A DNA stretch of 64,000 nt from Wurfbainia villosa (lineage: Eukaryota; Streptophyta; Magnoliopsida; Zingiberales; Zingiberaceae): contig CM046000.1 in NCBI GenBank assembly GCA_025175895.1, positions 42,444,720-42,508,719 of the forward strand, written 5' to 3'. The translations under genes were made by a program, and so were the position numbers. The notes under the pieces are model-generated. The model searched no databases, was not told the origin of the DNA, and saw nothing but the letters and a program-made list of their open reading frames with translations. This document shows, one piece after another, positions 57,800 through 64,000 of this stretch (its first letter is position 1; the number at the start of each line of letters is the position of its first letter).

Positions 57800-60700
57800 T
57801 GTCACACCCTGAGAGCATACCGAGCCGAAAATCAAACAGACGGCATCTCCCCTGTACGTGGCAACATTTCGGGTTAATACAAGGCCCGTAGGCCCACAAT
57901 GACAACAATATGTAAAAATATACCAAACCAAAAAAATATAAATAAATCAAAACAACTACACACAACGGAAACAATACAAAAACAACAATACATCCTACAC
58001 ATGCATACCGGTATGACTAACACCATAACATAAAGAAAAATCTCGACAAAACTCGCACCAACATGTGCGTACATCACATAATACATAACAGACAGTAGGC
58101 TCAAAACAAAACACGGGAGCCTCGTGAGATGAGATGACATCACCAGGTGCTCCAAGGCACACGAAGTCTTCTGCACTTACAGGCGACAGAAAACCTGTGG
58201 TCCGGGTGGTGAGTAAAACTCAGCAGGTAAAAGAAAACATGTATATATGTAATATCACATGTATTTCGACAACATAATCTAGATGTACAACAGGTATATC
58301 AGCATAGTATATAAATACAAGCATATACCATCTAACTGAAATGAATAACATAAAATGCAGACATACCTGAAGTCTGCTACGCTACTCTGATCCAACCTGA
58401 ACATATATCCAACATATATATAACAGGAAGAGTAATACCAACACATAATCTACTCATGCTACAGGCCACGGTATCTATGGTCTATCCAACCCATACCAAT
58501 ATCCGACACAACTGTATAACATATGCAAGAAACATGCATGAATATGATGTACAATCAAATGCAGCAAACATAATACAATCAAATGCAACATCACAATAAG
58601 CATATATATATAGACTGTATATATATATATATATATACTAATCACAATCATCCATATATATATATACATGCATATATGTATATATATGGAAATATGCAAA
58701 AATGCCATCAGTCGGCAATGCAGCATGCATGGTCATGTCGGCTCACCCTAAAGCTACCACGACCCCAGTGTGGCCTCGGTGGCTCGAGCATGACAACTGT
58801 CCCAACTCAACACCAACCACTACTCTCGAGTGGCCGAGTGGGCAGTATGATCGAGTAGCATATAAGCGTAAAGAGCAAGCTACACGATGGGGGTCCCTGA
58901 TGTTGGCCACTCCGACAGTCACTACCCATGAGTGGTCGAGTGTCACACACGCAGGACTACGACACGCAAATCCAACTACCACTGTATATAGTGGTAGAGT
59001 CTGACTACCTGATGCTCTGCCCTCACGGTGACTCCTCCTGATGAGTGGCAGGTGGGAGGGGATATTGCGACCCCTCTCAACCAAGGGAGACCTGCTGCAT
59101 GAATGCAATGTCTCACATACAGACATCCACCATAGACTCTCTATTCTACAGAGAATCATACTAACCAGATCACTCACTCTCTATCCTGCAGAGAGTCGTA
59201 CTCAACTGATCATAATACTCTCTATCTTGTAGAGAGTCATACCAATCTAATCGATGCACTCTCTATCCTGTAGAGAGTCGTACTCAACTAATTATAACAA
59301 ACTAGGACCACCGGTCCGTAGCAATACCCTAAGTATCATTCCTCTGACCATTTACACAATACATGTTCGGTGGTAATATACAACCTAAGGGTACTAGAAC
59401 TAACCCTAGGTTAAAGACATTATCTACCTACGGATGACCTTTTTGCCCAATGTACAATCAGGTTGTCATCCGGACTTTACTATTTGCACTTAACTTAAAC
59501 AAATTCTAAGTTACTTGCATCACCTATATGTATAACTCCTAATCATGATAAAATAAACATGATATCAACATTGGAGTTAATAGACAACGGTAAAGGATCA
59601 AGCATACGATAAAAAAAGCAGGGTCAAGATAATATGAACACCTAACATGCTCATATCTATGACTAAATCTGAATGCAATACATCTACCCGGACCAGGTAG
59701 GAAATTACCCACCTGCTTGTAGACACCAATCGTCTTTATTCCTGCGAATATCTCGAACCAAAAATCTGCACACAACATAGAACATGATTAAGTTCTATTG
59801 TACAATGCATAATCGAATCAGACCCCACATCAACTTTGTATCTCAAACAATAAGATTGATTTAGTTATCCAATTAACCTAATCAACCCTTCCCATTCATC
59901 CCTATATTTCATTACCAAAATATTAGCTCAAGGTTCACTTACCTTAATGTTCGAATTAACCACCATCGACTCCTTGATACAAAAGAAACTCCGATCAGCA
60001 CCCATCAATGGAACTGTGGTCAAGTTCAATCTCTCCAATGCAATTAGTACCTCCATTCTCTTGCATGCTACGGTAAAAAGGAAGACCTGCCAGCTTAACT
60101 TCAATCACTTAGCAATTTACACCTTTCCTACTCTTAGCTACACAACTTTTGGATTAATGATTGATGGTTCCAGATCTGAAACAATTAGATCTATCTACCC
60201 GAAATCTTTGCTTTAATCACCCATCACCCCTGAACATAGAAGAGAAAGTAAAATAGACATCAGCAAAGATGATTGAGTTGAAGAATTTACAGCGACCCGG
60301 TGATGCGGTGTCGATAAGGTCGACGACCAAATACACACAGGAATCTTTGGAATTGGCCATGTATGAAACCACAATCTATGCTTCTTGCATTCTTCCCGGC
60401 CACAGCGAGAAACCTGTGGGCCCACCAGAGTCATTGATCGCTGGAATTAAGCAAGATCATGCTTTAGAACAGGATGGGTCACGAAGATTCAATTACTAGT
60501 TCTCCTTGACTCTAGATCAGTTCCCAATTCTGGCAAAAACCCGAGATCCAGACGATGAAGGCCTTGAGATAGCAGCAGTCTGGATCGGAAACACCAAAGG
60601 GACATCTCGATCTGGATTAAGAAGAGGTCTTGAGGGTGAACACTACTTTGCATCCGCAAGCGGTCTTTGCTCGATAATCCTCCCTCAGCGGATCTCCCAA

Positions 60701-61398
60701 GCGTCGAGCTCCTTCGATCGGCCTGGTGGCCATCGATGGTGGCAGCGGCTCGAGGCGGAAGTCGTAGCTCGAGGTGAAGTTAGGGCGAAATCGGCGTGAG
60801 TGGCGGCGATAAGTGCGCGAGGCGTGGCGGCGGTGGCGGTCAGGCGGTGGCGGCGTGCGATGGCTGCAACATGATGGCAGATCGATCTGGGCTTGCTGTT
60901 GCTTGCATCAACCGAGAGCGACAACTGTCGGGAGGGAGAAGGTTTGCGGCTGCGGCTGCTCGAGCATGGCAGCGGCTAGATCAATCGAGAAACACCGCGA
61001 TCGGCAGTTTGGTGGCGGCAACCTTGCTGCTGTTGGATCGAGAGAGGCATGGGGAGTGGCCGGCGCTCGTATGGGTTCGAGAGAGGGGACGGCAGCGGCA
61101 GAGAAAAGGTCACGGCTGGAAGAGAAAAGGATCGGGCACGGTTTGGGGAGGAGAAGAGGTTAACGCGATCGGGAAAATGGAAGAAAACGGCTTAGAGGCG
61201 AGTGGGTTTTTAATGCTATGTGGTTGAGTTAGGCTAGATCAAATCCGAGTTAATCCAATTTGACCCAACACCCATTTAGGATTTAATCTTCCTCCAAACG
61301 GCCATACAAATCCCCTTTAATTTTCAGAAAAATTTCTGAAAAAAATTCCACAAGATAATTCCCAATTGGAAAGGATTTTTTTTTTCTGGTATCTTACA
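57800..61398 (-). repeat. 5' LTR of the Tekay-like element
   Basis: 3599 bp, aligned with 49975-53605. It differs by small indels near 58150-58200, 59010-59100, 60285-60420 and 60640-60860. Longer AT tract at 58600-58690. The GC-rich ORFs at 60685-61227 are LTR sequence. Confidence 0.92.
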
Positions 61399-61403
61399 CT
61401 ATG

Positions 61404-61486
61404 ACTCATCTGCCTCAACCCCAAGTTTCTCCTACTTTCCCTTCATCGATCGCTGCTTGATCCTTTTGGATAACTCCAACGCCTAA
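61404..61486 (+). pseudogene. Last segment of the second interrupted unknown ORF
   Basis: Continues the frame of 35980-36057 and 49896-49974 after both elements and one copy of each duplication are removed. It ends at TAA 61484-61486. The joined frame is about 79 codons with no internal stop. It is hydrophobic in the middle (FAISFPLLCQLLI). I do not recognise it. A TATAAAAGG sequence follows at once (61489-61497). Confidence 0.5.
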
Positions 61487-61947
61487 TTTATAAAAGGAAT
61501 CCTCTGTGAAGTCTTCCTTCCCTACTCATTCTCTGTAAATATGGAAGTTTTACTTTTACTACCTATAATGTTGCTCCGATTATATTAAAGAAAATGCATT
61601 TTCTTATTTCCTTTTGCTCCAATGTTTAGATTATAAAAATGAAATGTACATCTTGTCAAGCATAGTCGAATCCATCACCACCTTATTTTCATATTGATCG
61701 CTTGACACCTAGGTATCTTATGGACACCTATCATGCCAACCTCTGACCATGGGTTGTATCTGTAATAAATGATGACCCTATGCATTCTTGTCTACTTCCC
61801 CCTCTTTGTCGATTTTTTTAGCCATTTTCTCAGAACACAAAACTCATTAAAATACTATCTCTCCACCTTCCCTCTTTAATATAGAAAACCCTTTGACTTT
61901 TACACCTTTTTTCCTTTATAAATTGTGGCCATACTCCTCCTGCTATT
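61487..61947. other. Noncoding interval with two TATA-like sites
   Basis: AT-rich DNA. TATAAAAGG at 61489-61497 and TTTATAAATTG at about 61914-61924. The second lies about 25 bp before the ATG of the ORF at 61948, close for a promoter. Nothing else is seen. Confidence 0.4.
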
Positions 61948-62310
61948 ATGGACATATTTCCCCTAAGCATTCCCTTAGTGCTTCCTCTTTCCCTACTAGG
62001 TGTTCTTGTTTCCATGTTTAACCTTTCTCCCCCCAAAAAGGAGCTTCATTCTGATGAACTGCCTAATCCAGATCGACAACAAATAGCGAAGTTGGAAGGG
62101 TTGGTAGAATGTTTAGGTTCTCAGTTACATTCCACTTCTACCCGTAACTACTCTTTACACCAAGAACTGGCAATAGCTCAATGCAACTTATTGAGGGTTC
62201 GTGACATCAACAAGTCTCTTCTCAGACAACTCCATACTCGGGTGAGCCTTCGCAACACCCCTTTTACCCAACCTAAAACCAAGGAAAGAATTATCCACGA
62301 AGCTCCTTGA
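61948..62310 (+). CDS. Hypothetical 120-aa protein, hydrophobic N-terminus and coiled coil
   Basis: An uninterrupted plus-strand frame of 120 codons, ATG 61948 to TGA 62308. Residues 1-25 are strongly hydrophobic and could be a signal peptide or membrane anchor. Residues 40-100 show leucine/isoleucine spacing consistent with a coiled coil (QQIAKLEGLV, LHQELAIAQCNLL, INKSLLRQL). The C-terminus is basic. It lies in the oldest layer, on the same strand as the two interrupted ORFs. It could be another extra ORF of the Tat-like element, a fragment of a host gene or chance. No family is recognised. Confidence 0.4.
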   Translation: MDIFPLSIPLVLPLSLLGVLVSMFNLSPPKKELHSDELPNPDRQQIAKLEGLVECLGSQLHSTSTRNYSLHQELAIAQCNLLRVRDINKSLLRQLHTRVSLRNTPFTQPKTKERIIHEAP

Positions 62311-62467
62311 TTTCTATACTACTATATTGTATCTCTTTCTTTATCTAAGTAAGTTAGAAGAACTTAGTTTATTTTATATGAATGTACCATGAAATGAGCT
62401 ATGTCAACTACATCATGAAGAAGTAAAATTTATGGGAATTAATACAGTATACCTTTTTCGTAGTTTG
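62311..62467. other. Short AT-rich interval
   Basis: No feature seen between the hypothetical ORF and the LTR mosaic. Confidence 0.4.
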
Positions 62468-62523
62468 TGTTGGGTTTCCACGGTACTGCGGTGAGTGTGT
62501 GTTCGAACATGTTTCGTAAACAT
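62468..62523 (-). repeat. Family C LTR terminal fragment
   Basis: Fifty-six bases matching the minus-strand end of family C (plus TGTTGGGTTTCC...GTAAACAT). It ends abruptly at another LTR start. Confidence 0.8.
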
Positions 62524-62767
62524 TGTTGGTGCAATCGGCCCAGGTCACGATTGACCGGACTCAAGTTTGACTCGAGCAATGTTTTGATGTTTGATATGAA
62601 GGTTTGACATTGATGTCTAATAATGTTTTGGGGAGATTATTGGCACAATCGACCCTGGTGATGATTGACCAGACTCGAATTTGACTCGAGTGAGATTTTG
62701 ATGGTTGACTGGGGTTGACCATGTCATGGAAAGTCCAAGCATGGGTCTTGGCATGGAAAGTCCAACA
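62524..62767 (+). repeat. TR-GAG-2-family LTR 5' fragment
   Basis: Begins TGTTGGTGCAATCGG like the TR-GAG-2 LTR and follows it to the first CCAAG-CTTGG units. It breaks at TCCAACA where a family C LTR begins; the junction shares TG. Confidence 0.8.
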
Positions 62768-63712
62768 TGTTAGTAATATATGAGAGATGTCCTAAGGAAA
62801 TCGCCATATGTTTGAACCATTTATATGATAAATGAAAATTCACTATTTTAGTATACATGTTTTCATGTATTTGATTAGATCTTAAACTCATTTACTAAAT
62901 GTCGACGATACAATTCACAGCATAAGAGAATTTGTGATTAGATCACAACTAGTGAGTATCTCTACATGTGTAATTGTGATGTATCGGAATTATCCCTAGT
63001 CGATGAATTGATGGATTTGGACACCATTGATTCTGTCGAGACTAGCACGAGGTATACTCCTTGGTGTATTCAAGCAGTTGATTCTCACTGGCAAGAGACA
63101 TTGTGATGTCCGGAGTTAATCATGGATGCTAGTTATGGTAACTAGTTCATTGGAGTGACCAGCCGTAAGAATTCATATGGTTATATGCATATATAGATAT
63201 GTCAATGAAGTTCTTACTGCAGCCTAAGTGTGATGTTCCTTTGACTTGCGATATTCAAGTCATCTTGATCACAAAGACTTATGCTTTGACATCTTAAGCA
63301 AGCATCTCTGAGGAGATGTGGACCCGGGATGATTGGGTATAAGTTGAAGTGATCGAAGGTGTTTGAATAGCCTATAAAGGATTCACCACTCCTTGCGAAG
63401 AGATGTATACCCATGGCCTCTCATCGGATTGTTACTAAAGTCTTTGGCCAAAGAATTACATATTTAGAGTATGGTACTCTTGGATACATGTGCAGTAACT
63501 AGAATCCGTAGGATGAGGAAATGATACTTAGGCAAGGTGTGACGTAGTCAACCTAGTGGGGACTGACACTATAGACCATGTCCTAAACCAAGTGGGTATA
63601 AGATGAGTGAAGGGAATGGGGCACGATTCATTGTAGCTACTGAAGGGTTTCAGAAATAGTTCTGGATCAACCGTTGATCTTTTCGGTTAATTGGGGATCA
63701 TGATGTACTACT
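62768..63712 (+). repeat. Family C LTR 5' fragment
   Basis: Starts TGTTAGTAATATATG and matches U3 of the other copies until GTACTACT near 63712. The sequence then jumps to unrelated DNA. The GAAGGGTT at the break also occurs within the same LTR (63644-63651). Confidence 0.85.
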
Positions 63713-64000
63713 GAAGGGTTTTGCTTATCGAGTCCGTGAGGGGAAACTTCGCTTCCCACTTCACCTCGGTAGCTTGTCCATGGCGATCCCTTCGATGTCC
63801 CCGGATTAAAAAAAAATTAATCCTAGACAAAAGGGATTTCCCAAACCACCAAGTCATTGTTGTGCTATTCGTTTAGAGAGGTCACTTGAACAAACTAGTT
63901 GTTCAAGCGACCATCCTCTATTCTACGAGTAGTCGCGGAATAGACGATGTCCAGATCGCTGGTTTTCGTGTTTATGCTTGGGATCCAAGTATTATTTATC
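63713..64000. other. Unassigned right edge
   Basis: No terminal repeat, coding frame or known element is recognised. A run of nine A lies at about 63809-63817. Confidence 0.35.

Larger units (their letters stand above)
49975..61398 (-). mobile_element. Del/Tekay-like Ty3/gypsy element (minus strand)
   Basis: 11.4 kb with 3.6 kb LTRs (5' 61398-57800, 3' 53605-49975). The primer site is at 57793-57781, and the PPT AAGTGGGGGAGAA at 53618-53606. Perfect CTATG duplications lie at 49970-49974 and 61399-61403. Between the LTRs only about 4.2 kb remain, with clear integrase and a Gag-like start. Most of gag, protease and RT is missing or scrambled, so it is a defective deletion derivative. Confidence 0.9.

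Noticed and set aside
58475..58858. Ile/Tyr-rich ORFs
   Set aside because: Translated AT microsatellite in the LTR.

Overview
This window is plant nuclear DNA made almost wholly of nested LTR retrotransposons. The evidence is Ty1/copia and Ty3/gypsy gag-pol remnants, tRNA-iMet and tRNA-Asp type primer binding sites, long TG...CA terminal repeats and a tRNA-derived SINE. An angiosperm with a large repeat-rich genome is the safe reading. A monocot is plausible but the sequence does not prove it. I found no intact host gene, rRNA, tRNA or CRISPR array. Every retroelement frame seen is broken by stops or frameshifts.

Layout. Positions 1-2264: gag, primer site and 5' LTR of a minus-strand copia element (family B). 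Positions 2265-3372: LTR end and tRNA-Asp primer site of a Ty3/gypsy Tat/Athila-type element. Positions 3719-12476: a second family B LTR, split by a 7.6 kb gag-only copia element (TR-GAG-1, 4701-12342, TSD TCACT). The 5' LTR of TR-GAG-1 is itself split by a family C LTR. Positions 12477-13519: second copy of the tRNA-Asp-type LTR end. Positions ~13810-16395: minus-strand Tat-like gypsy 3' LTR, PPT and 3' flank. Positions 16532-24606: minus-strand copia C-1, carrying a SINE in its leader. Positions 25148-35716: plus-strand copia C-2, carrying a family B solo LTR in its leader. Positions 36058-49890: chromovirus gypsy with short LTRs, split by a second gag-only copia element (TR-GAG-2, minus, 40793-47828). 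Positions 49975-61398: minus-strand Del/Tekay-like gypsy with 3.6 kb LTRs. Positions 61404-64000: old sequence plus an LTR mosaic.

The layers can be ordered because target site duplications survive: TCACT, AGTAA/AGTCA, GTTTG, CTTGA, CCTCT/CTTCT, TCATT, CTATG and a 12-bp SINE duplication. Removing the insertions on paper re-joins two plus-strand reading frames in the oldest layer. One is 16396-16531 with 24612-24934. The other is 35980-36057 with 49896-49974 and 61404-61486. They lie antisense to the Tat-like element whose 3' LTR and PPT are at ~13810-15546, where extra antisense ORFs are known in that lineage. I do not recognise their products.

The most unusual signals are: (a) a palindrome cassette just upstream of the TATA box that differs almost completely between the two otherwise near-identical LTRs of TR-GAG-2; (b) the same two palindrome types recurring in three LTR families; (c) four copies of a 15-nt mini-hairpin in the leader of both family C elements; and (d) two gag-only elements with gag frames of nearly equal length.
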